Shown here piece after piece: positions 37,514 through 46,865 of a DNA stretch of 64,000 nt (position 1 is its first letter; each line of letters starts with the position of its first letter). The notes under the pieces are model-generated. The model saw only the letters and a program-made list of their open reading frames with translations, had not been told where the DNA came from and did no database searches. This stretch comes from Synechococcus sp. PCC 7335. Lineage in GTDB: Bacteria > Cyanobacteriota > Cyanobacteriia > Phormidesmidales > Phormidesmidaceae. The translations under genes and the position numbers were made by a program. The stretch covers positions 4,581,987 to 4,645,986 of the forward strand of contig NZ_DS989904.1 in assembly GCF_000155595.1 (NCBI RefSeq), read 5' to 3'.

Positions 37514-37990
37514 CTATCGAAGTGTGCTCTTGGTACGGGCATCTAGACTGGCTAGTCTAGATGCCTGAACGTTGTCTACCGCTTTAGTTTGGTTGTCGAG
37601 GTGGTCCAAACGGCTTGCTTGGATGTTGCTGATAGCTTTGGTTTGGTTGTTCAAGAACTCAAGCCGGCTAGCCTGCACGTTCTCTACTGCCTTAGTTTGG
37701 TTCTCTAGGAACTCAAGGCGAGTGGCTTGAACGTTCTCTACCGCTTTGGTCTGGTTATTAAGGTGCTCCAACCGAACTTTCTGTATATCGTTAACAGTTT
37801 TAGTTTGGTTATTGAGGTGCTCTAACCGGACCTTTTGTATATCGTCAACGGACTTAGTTTGTGTATCAAGAAATTCTAAGCGACGTTGTTGGATAGAGGA
37901 AGAAGGGAAGGTCTCAGCGGCGTTAGCAACAGGCGTAAACGTCAGTGTAGTAGCAGCGAGAGCGAGAGCGGAAAAGAGAATGTTTTTCAT
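37514..37990 (-). CDS. Exported protein of seven 18-residue repeats
   Basis: The 158-residue protein has a signal peptide (MKNILFSALALAATTLTFTP... cleaved near VANA-AE at 24). From residue 37 it is only tandem repeats of 18 residues: consensus RLEFLxNQTKAVxNxQAS. Six copies are full (37-54, 55-72, 73-90, 91-108, 109-126, 127-144) and the seventh is partial (145-158). Eighteen residues equal five turns of alpha helix, so one face would repeat exactly. It should form a long amphipathic helix outside the cytoplasmic membrane. No family is recognised, and function is unknown. Confidence 0.8.
   Translation of the reverse strand: MKNILFSALALAATTLTFTPVANAAETFPSSSIQQRRLEFLDTQTKSVDDIQKVRLEHLNNQTKTVNDIQKVRLEHLNNQTKAVENVQATRLEFLENQTKAVENVQASRLEFLNNQTKAISNIQASRLDHLDNQTKAVDNVQASRLASLDARTKSTLR
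37517..37882 (-). repeat. 54-bp coding tandem repeat array
   Basis: The repeats of the exported protein are visible in the DNA as about 6.8 copies of a 54-base unit, with the recurring minus-strand core acccaaactaaa-type segment (plus strand: tttggttgttc/ttggttctct/ttggttattg). Copies differ at many third positions, so expansion is not very recent, apart from the closest pairs. Confidence 0.75.
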
Positions 37991-38400
37991 GAGTTGGCTC
38001 CTGGGGAATCAATGTGTTTGCTTCATTGATTTAAGAATGCCACGGGTGCAAAGCCGTCAGCTGAGGACGCCTTAAGGGATAACTGAGCGTTGGTGAAAAG
38101 GATACGATGAGAGGACCCAGCGAATCCTCAGGGTCCTCTCATATGCATTTCGTGAGTATGAGCCACGGCATTTGGTACGCTTGCTCAATTGCTTGACTAG
38201 CCCACCGAGGCCAAACCCCGATCCTGTTCCTCGTGCGGACTGCAAAACAAATAAGGCGATTACTGAAGCTCAGACAACTGCACCAGACTGGGTTGGCCAG
38301 TTCGTATGCGATCGCGCCAGGAAGTCATAGCTAGTTAACGTCAGTCTCCAATGGTAGAGCACCAGGAAAGTAGTAAGCAATGAGCTCTTATGGAATCTTC
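37991..38400. other. Intergenic with a 12-bp hairpin
   Basis: This 410-base gap lies between fmt and the repeat-protein gene, both on the minus strand. Bases 38107-38118 (atgagaggaccc) pair exactly with 38131-38142 around a 12-base loop. The motif cccagcgaat of this loop edge also occurs at 37361-37370. No T-run and no gene were seen. Confidence 0.55.
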
Positions 38401-39402
38401 TCATGCACCCAGAACTTCTCCTATCTCTATGCGGCTACCGTTAGCAAAATCCCGGCCAGCTAGGGCCTTTTTCCCAACAGGCTTCACTTCCAATAGCAAC
38501 AGAGGACCTGAGCCAGTTTGTACGACTGGGCCATAGTTTTTGAGGATAGAAATAACCGTTCCAGGCGCCGCATTCTCCTTAATCGCATTAGATTCATATA
38601 AAGAATGAATCCTCGATAGCTCAGCCGGAAATTGGCTCTGATAGGCAGACCCAAGAGGAAGTGTTGTCATCACTTTGAGATCATTCTCTCGAAACTGGGT
38701 AGTGCAGTTGGGATAGAAACCTCGCACTTTATCGTGGATTGCTTTGGCGCTAGCTGACCAGTCTAGAAGATAATCTTCTTTCTTAATCAAGGGTGCATAG
38801 GTAGCGCGGCCACCGTCTTGCGCCGTTGGGCGAATGAGCTGCTGATTGAGCTTTTGCAGTGTAGACACTAGTAAATCAGCGCTGAGCTCGGACAGCTTTT
38901 GTGCAAGCTGCCAAGCATTGTCAGTCAATTCGATGGGAAGCGTTTCTTTAAGCAGCATTGGCCCTGTGTCCATACCTGCGTCCATGAGCATCGTAGTGAC
39001 GCCCGTTTCTATCTCGCCGTTGTGCAAACACCACTGAATCGGCGCAGCTCCCCGGTATGCCGGCAGGATCGAACCATGTGCATTGATACAGCCTAGACTC
39101 GGCATATCCAAAATCTCTTGAGACAGGATTTGACCGTAGGCAATCACTACAAAAGCGTCTGCGTTCAAGGCATTAAGCCGCGCTAACGTCTCAGTATCCT
39201 TCTTGATCCGACCAGGTTGCCAGATAGGACACTCTGCTCTTAGCGCCGCCGCTTTGACTGGAGAAGGCGAGACCTTTCCACCTCGGCCTCTGCGTTTGTC
39301 GGGCTGAGTGACGATAGCCACCACTTCAAAATCCGAATGATTCAACAGGCGAGTCAAACTAGGTACGGCAAACTGAGGGGTACCGAAAAAGACAATTCTC
39401 AT
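38401..39402 (-). CDS. fmt: Methionyl-tRNA formyltransferase
   Basis: The 333-residue protein formylates initiator Met-tRNA. The N-terminal MRIVFFGTPQFAVPSL, the folate-region CINAHGSILPAYRGAAPIQW with catalytic Asn-His, and TMLMDAGMDTGPML are all intact. The C-terminal tRNA-binding domain ends with IEIGEVLG. The ATG at 39402 is the standard start. No def (deformylase) gene is adjacent. Confidence 0.96.
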   Translation of the reverse strand: MRIVFFGTPQFAVPSLTRLLNHSDFEVVAIVTQPDKRRGRGGKVSPSPVKAAALRAECPIWQPGRIKKDTETLARLNALNADAFVVIAYGQILSQEILDMPSLGCINAHGSILPAYRGAAPIQWCLHNGEIETGVTTMLMDAGMDTGPMLLKETLPIELTDNAWQLAQKLSELSADLLVSTLQKLNQQLIRPTAQDGGRATYAPLIKKEDYLLDWSASAKAIHDKVRGFYPNCTTQFRENDLKVMTTLPLGSAYQSQFPAELSRIHSLYESNAIKENAAPGTVISILKNYGPVVQTGSGPLLLLEVKPVGKKALAGRDFANGSRIEIGEVLGA

Positions 39403-39694
39403 GCGGGATTTTCCTTGATCGGATCTCTATCGCTTTTGAAGTGTTACTTTGAACACTTATTCTAGACACTATTATTCTTCAATCTGACCGCTCGTGCTAG
39501 CACTCAACCGATGTATCGTTCATAGCAAGTAGGTCCAGCCTTAACCACTGCCGATAATCAACCGGCATATACAGCAATCGCTAACGACGGATAGTTGAAA
39601 GAGCCTATATCTATCTACAGGCTAGCCTCTCCTAGAGGCGCTTCAAAAGAGGCTGCTTCAAAGAAGACTACCTTAATTACCGTTGCATAGGCGC

Positions 39695-40900
39695 TCAATT
39701 GTAATAGTTCCATCCCCACCATGGACTAACTTCTACAACGCCCCGCTCAGTAAAAACAACTCGGTAGTCGACAGACTGGGTATCTTCTAGCCCAGATTCT
39801 ACCAGTGCTGGTAATGGCGTTTCGTCTACAGACGCTCTAGACTCTGAGTCTCCCGGCTGATAGCCCAAGATCTTCCCATCATTGGCCACTCGAACTCGGT
39901 AGCTGATGGCTTCACCAAACCTAGGCTGCTGGCGATTCTCAACTATGGTATCTTTCAATCGAGCATTCATAGCCCTGACTTCGGCAAAGGACTGAGTCGC
40001 TGAAGGCGGCGTATTATCAAAGGTTGTGGGTTCGGCAACTAAGGCCCCATCAGCAGCTGGCTCTGTTTCAGGGGTGAGCTCAGATTCGACAGCAAGCTCA
40101 GGCTCAGAAGAAGTGTCGTTTGAAATATCAGGTTCGCTAGCATTAGGTTCGCTAGTCTCTGGTACCGTTTCGACGCTAGAAACTGCTTGAGAGTCATCTG
40201 GCGTCTCGCCTGGAGGTTGGGCTAAGGTCTCCTCTGGGGTTGCTGCACCTTCGCTATCTATGCCGTCGACAGTAGCGACTTCCGCTGCTTGCTCCTCACG
40301 GCGAGCATCAAGAGCAGGATCCCTTACCTCAGGAACTGATAGCAATCCTATAGCCATCGTTGCTGCGGCCAAACCGCCAATACCTAAAATGGCCGGAAGC
40401 GCGCGATCGCTCAACGGTTCCTCAGTGCGGACGAACCGACGATCCAAAGGAAGTAGGGCAGGCTCTAGCTCAGGCAGTGTTTGCGTATCACTAAAAAATT
40501 GATCTACAGCTTCAGTTAAATCAAACAGCTGCACAGACGACAGCTTGATATCAATTGCTCTACCATCGCCGCTATCGCCTAAGTCAGCAACTTCGGGCTG
40601 TACCACTAAATGATGATAGGGCCCGTCACCAGGATTAATGTGTACTAGCAAAGGCTCACCCTCTGTCACCTGCGGATGAGCATAGCCACTAAGCACCTCT
40701 TGTCCATACTGGCTAACCGCACGTACTAGCGCCGCAAAAAAGCTATATCCGCCATTGAGCGGACGGCTGAGGCCACTAATCCGACATTCCGCATTCACAA
40801 GTAAAGACATCACCTCTTCATTACCTGGCGTTGGGTCGATACTCAAGCCATCTAGAATAAGGCTACAGTTAGGCAGTTGATACTGACGCTGGATCGTCAT
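39695..40900 (-). CDS. DUF4335 protein with membrane segment
   Basis: The protein has 401 residues. The N-terminal 155 residues (MTIQRQYQLPNCSLILDGL...) match the cyanobacterial DUF4335. A membrane segment follows (about 173-195, ALPAILGIGGLAAATMAIGLL), then an acidic Pro/Glu/Thr/Ser linker (about 215-300) and a C-terminal folded region of about 90 residues ending SPWWGWNYYN. It overlaps the DUF3038 gene by four bases (ATGA at 40897-40900), so translation is coupled. Both families are typical of cyanobacteria, and the pair is usually together. Function unknown. Confidence 0.82.
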   Translation of the reverse strand: MTIQRQYQLPNCSLILDGLSIDPTPGNEEVMSLLVNAECRISGLSRPLNGGYSFFAALVRAVSQYGQEVLSGYAHPQVTEGEPLLVHINPGDGPYHHLVVQPEVADLGDSGDGRAIDIKLSSVQLFDLTEAVDQFFSDTQTLPELEPALLPLDRRFVRTEEPLSDRALPAILGIGGLAAATMAIGLLSVPEVRDPALDARREEQAAEVATVDGIDSEGAATPEETLAQPPGETPDDSQAVSSVETVPETSEPNASEPDISNDTSSEPELAVESELTPETEPAADGALVAEPTTFDNTPPSATQSFAEVRAMNARLKDTIVENRQQPRFGEAISYRVRVANDGKILGYQPGDSESRASVDETPLPALVESGLEDTQSVDYRVVFTERGVVEVSPWWGWNYYN

Positions 40901-41526
40901 GATATTTCTCCATCAAACAAACTAAGCCAGAGTCGGTTGGCACCGTCTGTTCCCGTACAGAACAACAGCTTAGTTAGCAGTTCAATCGCTAGTTCATTAA
41001 GACTTTCATCCGTACTATAAGCAATTACGCTAGCGCGGTTCTCATTCATCCGTGCCCTAAAATGTGACCGAAAGCGGGCTAGATAGTTAGCCAATCGAAA
41101 ATGATGCTCGAATGATAAGTCTTGGTCGGTTAGCTGCTGATAGCCTAATAGCAGCTGACGAATCAGCACAGTTAGACGTTTCGCCAGAAAGCAGATGATC
41201 AGCACTAATGCCTTCCCTTCTTCTAAGGACATCGGCTGTCGCTGACTAAACCGGCGCAGCGGATTACTACTACGTAGCAGCCAAAGATGCACTCGCCCTC
41301 GAATAACCTCTTCTAGTCCTAACTCCTTGGATGAGGCCAGCATCGCCTCAGAACCACCAAGGTCTAAAGCTTCTATTGCTAGCAATAGAAAGTCAATCTG
41401 GGTTTTAGCACGCCTAGCACATTCGCTAGGAATGCCAGGGGGAAGACTTAGCTGATCAATTAGCTTAGGACGCTGTTCTGGGGTGGCGGTAGGACTCTGC
41501 ACTTGCATACGATGACGACTATTCAC
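40897..41526 (-). CDS. DUF3038 protein
   Basis: The 209-residue protein is mostly helical and soluble (IDFLLLAIEALDLGGSEAMLA, RGRVHLWLLRSSNPLRR, ALVLIICFLAKRLTVLIRQLL). It matches DUF3038 of cyanobacteria. The first start is GTG at 41526; the ATG at 41508 is an alternative. It is upstream of the DUF4335 gene with a four-base overlap, so the two products may form a complex; this is inference from the conserved pairing. Confidence 0.8.
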   Translation of the reverse strand: MNSRHRMQVQSPTATPEQRPKLIDQLSLPPGIPSECARRAKTQIDFLLLAIEALDLGGSEAMLASSKELGLEEVIRGRVHLWLLRSSNPLRRFSQRQPMSLEEGKALVLIICFLAKRLTVLIRQLLLGYQQLTDQDLSFEHHFRLANYLARFRSHFRARMNENRASVIAYSTDESLNELAIELLTKLLFCTGTDGANRLWLSLFDGEIS

Positions 41527-41929
41527 TCAGAGGTTTTATCAAAGCACATCTACGAAAACTTAAGACACTAATCTAGTAAAGACTGCGTGTTCTAGTAAGA
41601 GAAATCTATTAGGATCTGGTGAGTTGAAGATATATTTGAGATCAAAAGAATAATGGGCTAGCTACAGAACATGACAGCAAAAGATTAGCCCTCACTAAAA
41701 AACTTCTCGCTGAAGGCCACAAACTACTCTACTACCCACTCAATATTTTGCTAACTACTCTAGCGCTAAGGCTTCTAAAGAAGTTGCCCTAAATGGGACA
41801 GCTATACAACAATTATTCTTGGTTCGACCATAGCTGTGATCGCCAGTCATTGATTGCCAGTCATTAGATTGCCAGTCACTGATAGATACGTTCCGATTCG
41901 AGTAGCAGCGCTTCAGGCGGTAGCAGGTA
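41527..41929. other. Intergenic with a triple 14-15-bp repeat
   Basis: This 403-base gap lies between ftn2 and the DUF3038 gene (both minus strand). Bases 41838-41851, 41852-41866 and 41867-41880 are three near-identical units of gat(c/t)gccagtca(t/c)t. No gene was recognised. Confidence 0.6.
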
Positions 41930-44095
41930 TTACTCTACCCTAGCCGATTCAATCAGCCAGCGATCGCCCTCCCGAACCAAGTCATAGTTGACTGTCACTA
42001 GTTCATCTGTGTAAGAGAAGCGATCGCTTATTGTCCCGTCACTATAGACGGTAGCTGATTCGACCACCCTAGCAGTCACATTCAGGGGCTCTGCCTCTGA
42101 AGGATTTTCTGGTTCTACAGACAAAATCTCAAGATCATCGTGGTCGTAATCTATATACCAGTTTTCTGATGTTGAAGCTTCCACATCCCCTTGCGTACCC
42201 CTTAACGCCTCTCCTGTTAGGACATCCTCTAGATCACTAGTATCTTTATTCTCGGCATAGGCTGCTCGTTTGGCATCTAGCCAGGCTGAAATGGTGGCTT
42301 CAGCGATACTAGCGGCATCACCGGAAGCATTAGGCAGCGCACCTGACTCATCTACTTCAATCACCGGTTCATTGATGCCGATATCTAAAGGCTGACTCGT
42401 CAGCGCTGGCTCACTATCTCTACCAGTAAAGAAACTCACAACCCGGGACAAAATAAATAGGAAAGTGCCCAAGCACAGCGCCCCTGCCAAGACAAGCAGA
42501 GCAACTCGATCCCACTTTGGAGTAGCACGACGACTACGGCGATCACGCAAGGTAGTCAGATCATTAGGTTCACCACCTCTAGAACCGTCTGAACCTAGTT
42601 GAGCAGGTGAGTGCTTCGAAATTTTATCCGTGATGCTAGCCGTGCCTGCAAACCCAGTTGAGCCCAACTGACCTGCCAGCATAGACTGATCTTGGTTGGT
42701 CTGTGTGTATGGTGATGACGGCGTGCCAGATAGTGTTTGATCAGTCATGGCAGACTTTCTAGGGCTTAGCGTGGATGCTTCACTAGTTCCTATCGGCTTG
42801 GCCTGAGCGCTAAGTGCTGCCTGTTGATTACTCCGCTCGTTGTCTAAAGGTAGACTTTCTAAGTACGACTGCACAGCATTGTCAGAAAAGTAGTTCTTTA
42901 GCGTTGCACTCTCTTGATCCAAATCGCGAAAGAACGGAAATACCTCCTGCTGCAGCCAATTCTCGGCATATAGACAAAGCCCCGGTAGTAAATCTGGTGC
43001 CCCCTGAGAATGCTCGCGGATGAAAGCTAGCGGCTCATACTCTTGAGAAAGTTCAAGCGCATGACTAGCTTCTTCCGTTTGACCTAGGAGTAGCGCACAA
43101 ACCGCTTGTTCTAGATGGACATCCTGACGACCGCTTAGTCGTAGCAACATTTGCTTCGCTCGTCGGATTAGCGCCGGTTGGTGCTGAGCAAAGCCTCTAG
43201 CTAAAAGCGCGTATACAGCTAAATACGTACCAACTGCCGACGGTCTTTGGGCTTCTGCTTCGAAGATCTCCTGCTGTTCAAATGCTGTTAGGTAGCCGCG
43301 CAACTGCTGTATGAATCGAAGGAAATCGTCGACACCTAAGCCCGAAAGGTCGTCATCCGTACCATCAATACCACCACGGTCTTGCAGCATGCTACGCAGC
43401 AAGGTAATCCCCGATCTTCTAGGCTGCTTCTGTTCTAGCGGTCGGGCGATCAGCTCCAGCGTCCGATAGGGCCTAAGTTTATATAGATCTGATTGAATCT
43501 CAGCGCGCAAGACTGGGAACAGCTCTTCTTTCAAAAGCAATTCACGGCCTGTTCCTAGCGACTCATCGGCATATTCGTAGTTGTTTTGCTGCCATTCCTC
43601 ACGGCCCAGCTCTAGACAGGCAACTGCCAGTGTTAAAACAATATCTGGAAACTCTGGCTGATTTTTTAACTGCTGCCCTTCTAGAGTACTAGGATCACGC
43701 TTCAGATATGGACGTCCTAGTAGCAGTACCAGTTCATATTCGCCAAGCTCTAGCAAAATTAACAGCGCACCGACGAGCAAATGTTCGTCAATCTCGATGG
43801 TCGGAACACTGACGTCAGGATCTAACGCGCCCTTGATCGGATCACTCACCCCCTTAGAAACGGCTAGAAATTCTCGATCATATTCAGCGCGCCGCATGTT
43901 GTCACCTAACACATCGTAGGCAATATCAATTAGCTGACGGCGAGCGTTAATAGCTAGATCCGAATATTCACGTCTGGGTTCTTGAAGTATGCGATCACGG
44001 TGCGACTGATTGAGCTGCTCAGCCGTGGCCTGAATGGGCAGTCCCAAAATTCGATAGTAATCTAGCGGAATTCGCACTTTTGTATCCCTAGCCAT
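41930..44095 (-). CDS. ftn2: Cell division protein Ftn2/ZipN (ARC6 homologue)
   Basis: The ATG at 44095 gives 721 residues (MARDTKVRIPLDYYRILGLP...); a TTG at 44116 would add seven. The N-terminal J-like domain (about 8-70) lacks the HPD motif, having HRD instead, as in ARC6 family members. A long helical region follows, a membrane segment lies at about 527-552 (VALLVLAGALCLGTFLFIL), and the last 120 residues form the periplasmic IMS-like domain (EATISAWLDAKRAAYA...). It anchors FtsZ to the membrane at the division site in cyanobacteria, as ARC6 does in chloroplasts. Confidence 0.9.
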   Translation of the reverse strand: MARDTKVRIPLDYYRILGLPIQATAEQLNQSHRDRILQEPRREYSDLAINARRQLIDIAYDVLGDNMRRAEYDREFLAVSKGVSDPIKGALDPDVSVPTIEIDEHLLVGALLILLELGEYELVLLLGRPYLKRDPSTLEGQQLKNQPEFPDIVLTLAVACLELGREEWQQNNYEYADESLGTGRELLLKEELFPVLRAEIQSDLYKLRPYRTLELIARPLEQKQPRRSGITLLRSMLQDRGGIDGTDDDLSGLGVDDFLRFIQQLRGYLTAFEQQEIFEAEAQRPSAVGTYLAVYALLARGFAQHQPALIRRAKQMLLRLSGRQDVHLEQAVCALLLGQTEEASHALELSQEYEPLAFIREHSQGAPDLLPGLCLYAENWLQQEVFPFFRDLDQESATLKNYFSDNAVQSYLESLPLDNERSNQQAALSAQAKPIGTSEASTLSPRKSAMTDQTLSGTPSSPYTQTNQDQSMLAGQLGSTGFAGTASITDKISKHSPAQLGSDGSRGGEPNDLTTLRDRRSRRATPKWDRVALLVLAGALCLGTFLFILSRVVSFFTGRDSEPALTSQPLDIGINEPVIEVDESGALPNASGDAASIAEATISAWLDAKRAAYAENKDTSDLEDVLTGEALRGTQGDVEASTSENWYIDYDHDDLEILSVEPENPSEAEPLNVTARVVESATVYSDGTISDRFSYTDELVTVNYDLVREGDRWLIESARVE

Positions 44096-44651
44096 GGCGT
44101 CAATCTTGTCACTCAAATCAATCCGTCATCAATTGCCTTAGAAGCCGCTGCCTTAGAAACTATTGCGGTGAAACAACTAAGCCTATCTACCTCAAGCAAT
44201 TTGAAGATAGAATGCTATGCATACACTACCGCTACATCAGTCATTCTATTGTTTGCTGCTACCCTTCCGTTTGCAACTGAGTAGGCGTCTTTGAGCGTCA
44301 CAGTACATTTTCCCCCAGAAACTAGATGGAAAGCGGAATCTCTGAAGTTCGAAGCGGCTAGATACCCTTAGTACGCTTAAACTTGGTAGTACGCCTAAAC
44401 TGCTAGTGCACTCAAACTGCTAGTTAGATGCATAGTATTTGTTAGCCTACGTTCAGACCGACTAACTTAGGCTATCACTTAGATTGATTTCTGTATTTGC
44501 GTAAGAAGCAAGTATGATAAAACCCATAATTGTAACAAGACTGTTAAGTACCTAGCACAGTCCACGGATATTCACATGCAGGTATCCGCAAACTGACGAT
44601 TTTGTCAGGGCTGGTTGCTAGGTCCTACCGTTCAGACTACGGACATAACCT
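44096..44651. other. Divergent promoter region of ftn2 and pdhA
   Basis: This 556-base gap contains repeated short units around 44360-44430 (aaactggtagt / aaactgctagt, three times), and a small dyad at 44566-44590 (cggata...tatccg). No gene was seen. Confidence 0.5.
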
Positions 44652-45680
44652 ATGGTTCAGGAAAGACCACTGCCAACATTTACAGCGACAACTCCTCAGA
44701 TCACGCGGGAGCAAGGGCTACTTGTCTATGAAGACATGCTGTTAGGTCGCTATTTTGAAGACAAGTGCGCTGAGCTGTATCAGCGAGGCAAAGTCAAAGG
44801 CTTTGTCCATCTCTACAACGGGCAAGAGGCAGTGGCCTCCGGCGTCATTAAGGTCATGCGTTCTGATGACTATGTATGCAGTACCTACCGAGACCATGTT
44901 CACTCACTGAGCGCAGGAGTCCCGGCTAGAGAGGTTATGGCCGAGCTGTTTGGAAAAGAAACAGGCTGTAGTAAGGGCCGAGGCGGTTCTATGCATATGT
45001 TTTCCAAAGAGCACAACGTACTCGGTGGTTTTGCTTTTATCGGTGAAGGCATTCCGGTGGCGCTAGGTGCAGCGTTTCAGAGCCGCTATCGTAAAGAGGC
45101 AATGGGTGATGCTAGCGCCGACCAGGTGACAGCCGCGTTCTTTGGTGATGGCACAACTAACAATGGTCAATTCTTTGAGTGTTTGAACATGGCAGCATTA
45201 TGGAAGCTGCCAATTATCTTTGTCGTAGAGAATAATAAGTGGGCAATTGGCATGGCTCACGAAAGAGCTTCTAGCCAGACTGAAATTTACAAAAAGGCTA
45301 GCGTATTTGGCATGCCTGGGTATGAGGTCGATGGTATGGATGTGCTAGCGGTTCGGGCCGCGGCCAAAACTGCGATCGATCGAGCTAGAGCAGGGGAAGG
45401 ACCTACGCTGCTAGAGTGCTTAACCTATCGCTATCGTGGCCATTCAGTTGCCGATCCAGATGAGCTACGAGATCCCGATGAGAAAAAGTTTTGGCGCGAT
45501 CGCGATCCAATTAAGCGCTTCGAGGCCTATCTGCTAGAGCAATCCCTCGTTAGCGAAGCCGAACTCAAAGCCGTGCGCGACAAAATCACCGATGTCGTTG
45601 AAGATAGCTTGACTTTCGCCGAAGAGAGCCCCAATCCTAGCCCCGACGATCTATACAAATACATTTTCGCCGAAGACTAG
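44652..45680 (+). CDS. pdhA: Pyruvate dehydrogenase E1 alpha
   Basis: The 342-residue protein has the thiamine diphosphate motif [19 protein letters not shown] and the phosphorylation-loop-like region [20 protein letters not shown]. The N-terminal [34 protein letters not shown] is diagnostic of the E1 alpha of PDH. With E1 beta it decarboxylates pyruvate and acetylates the E2 lipoyl arm. The pdhB gene starts 51 bases after. Confidence 0.94.
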   Translation: MVQERPLPTFTATTPQITREQGLLVYEDMLLGRYFEDKCAELYQRGKVKGFVHLYNGQEAVASGVIKVMRSDDYVCSTYRDHVHSLSAGVPAREVMAELFGKETGCSKGRGGSMHMFSKEHNVLGGFAFIGEGIPVALGAAFQSRYRKEAMGDASADQVTAAFFGDGTTNNGQFFECLNMAALWKLPIIFVVENNKWAIGMAHERASSQTEIYKKASVFGMPGYEVDGMDVLAVRAAAKTAIDRARAGEGPTLLECLTYRYRGHSVADPDELRDPDEKKFWRDRDPIKRFEAYLLEQSLVSEAELKAVRDKITDVVEDSLTFAEESPNPSPDDLYKYIFAED

Positions 45681-45731
45681 CGTCTAGAGCTTCATTATTC
45701 ATCGTTTCATATCGTTCATCATTTCAATTTA

Positions 45732-46715
45732 ATGGCCCAAACCTTTCTATTCGATGCCCTTCGCGAAGCTATCGACGAAGAAATGTCCCGCGACCAGACC
45801 GTCATGGTTATGGGTGAAGACGTCGGTCAATACGGCGGCTCTTACAAAGTCACCAAAGATCTCTACGAGAAGTATGGTGAGCTGCGTGTGCTTGATACCC
45901 CCATCGCTGAAAATAGTTTTACAGGAATGGGGATTGGCGCGGCGATGACTGGCCTTAGGCCGATTATTGAAGGCATGAACATGGGCTTTTTACTCCTAGC
46001 CTTCAACCAAATCTCTAATAACGCAGGCATGCTGCGCTACACCTCTGGCGGCAACTTCAAAATCCCTGTCGTCATCCGGGGTCCTGGTGGTGTCGGCTCC
46101 CAGCTCGGCGCAGAACACTCCCAGCGCCTAGAAGCCTATTTTCAGGCTGTTCCTGGACTCAAGATTGTGGCCTGTTCCACCCCCCGCAATGCCAAAGGGC
46201 TACTCAAAGCAGCAATTCGCGATGATAACCCGGTGCTGTTCTTCGAGCACGTGCTGCTGTACTTCAACAAAGAAGATCTGCCGGACGATGAGTACATCTT
46301 GCCCTTAGACAAGGCAGAGACTGTGCGAACCGGCAAAGACGTCACTATCTTGACCTACTCGCGGATGCGCTATCAGGTCATGCAAGCGGTAGAAGCATTA
46401 GAGAAGAAGGGCTATGACCCAGAAGTGATCGATCTAATCTCGCTTAAGCCAATTGACTACACTACGATTGGCGCTTCGATTAGAAAAACGCATCGCGTTG
46501 TCATTGTCGAAGAATGTATGCGCACAGGTGGCATCGGCGCAGAGATTATCGCCTCAATTAATGATCGGTTCTTTGATGAGCTAGACGGACCCGTTATCCG
46601 GCTGTCTTCGCAAGATATTCCAACCCCTTATAACAAAGGATTAGAAGATCTGACTATTGTCCAGCCCGCTCAAATTGAAGAAGCCGTCGAAAAGATTATG
46701 CTAGGACGCCTGTAG
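45732..46715 (+). CDS. pdhB: Pyruvate dehydrogenase E1 beta
   Basis: The 327-residue protein has the E1 beta signatures [39 protein letters not shown] and the C-terminal [14 protein letters not shown]. It pairs with PdhA in the 2-oxoacid dehydrogenase E1 heterotetramer. It stands 150 bases before secD; pdhB next to secDF is an arrangement I recall from other cyanobacteria. Confidence 0.94.
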   Translation: MAQTFLFDALREAIDEEMSRDQTVMVMGEDVGQYGGSYKVTKDLYEKYGELRVLDTPIAENSFTGMGIGAAMTGLRPIIEGMNMGFLLLAFNQISNNAGMLRYTSGGNFKIPVVIRGPGGVGSQLGAEHSQRLEAYFQAVPGLKIVACSTPRNAKGLLKAAIRDDNPVLFFEHVLLYFNKEDLPDDEYILPLDKAETVRTGKDVTILTYSRMRYQVMQAVEALEKKGYDPEVIDLISLKPIDYTTIGASIRKTHRVVIVEECMRTGGIGAEIIASINDRFFDELDGPVIRLSSQDIPTPYNKGLEDLTIVQPAQIEEAVEKIMLGRL

Positions 46716-46865
46716 TTATAAACATGGTTGGCCGTATGTAGGCTCGCTCAGATCAGGCCCTATCACGTCAAAAATCTTCAACCTTTCTGCCTCGATCGCC
46801 ACGATTGAGGCATTTTGGTATTAGGATACTTAACTGCACCAGGCCATGATGGCTTTATTAAACCG

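Noticed and set aside
37517-37882. CRISPR array
   Set aside because: The 54-base repeats are in frame inside a signal-peptide-bearing gene and have no spacers.
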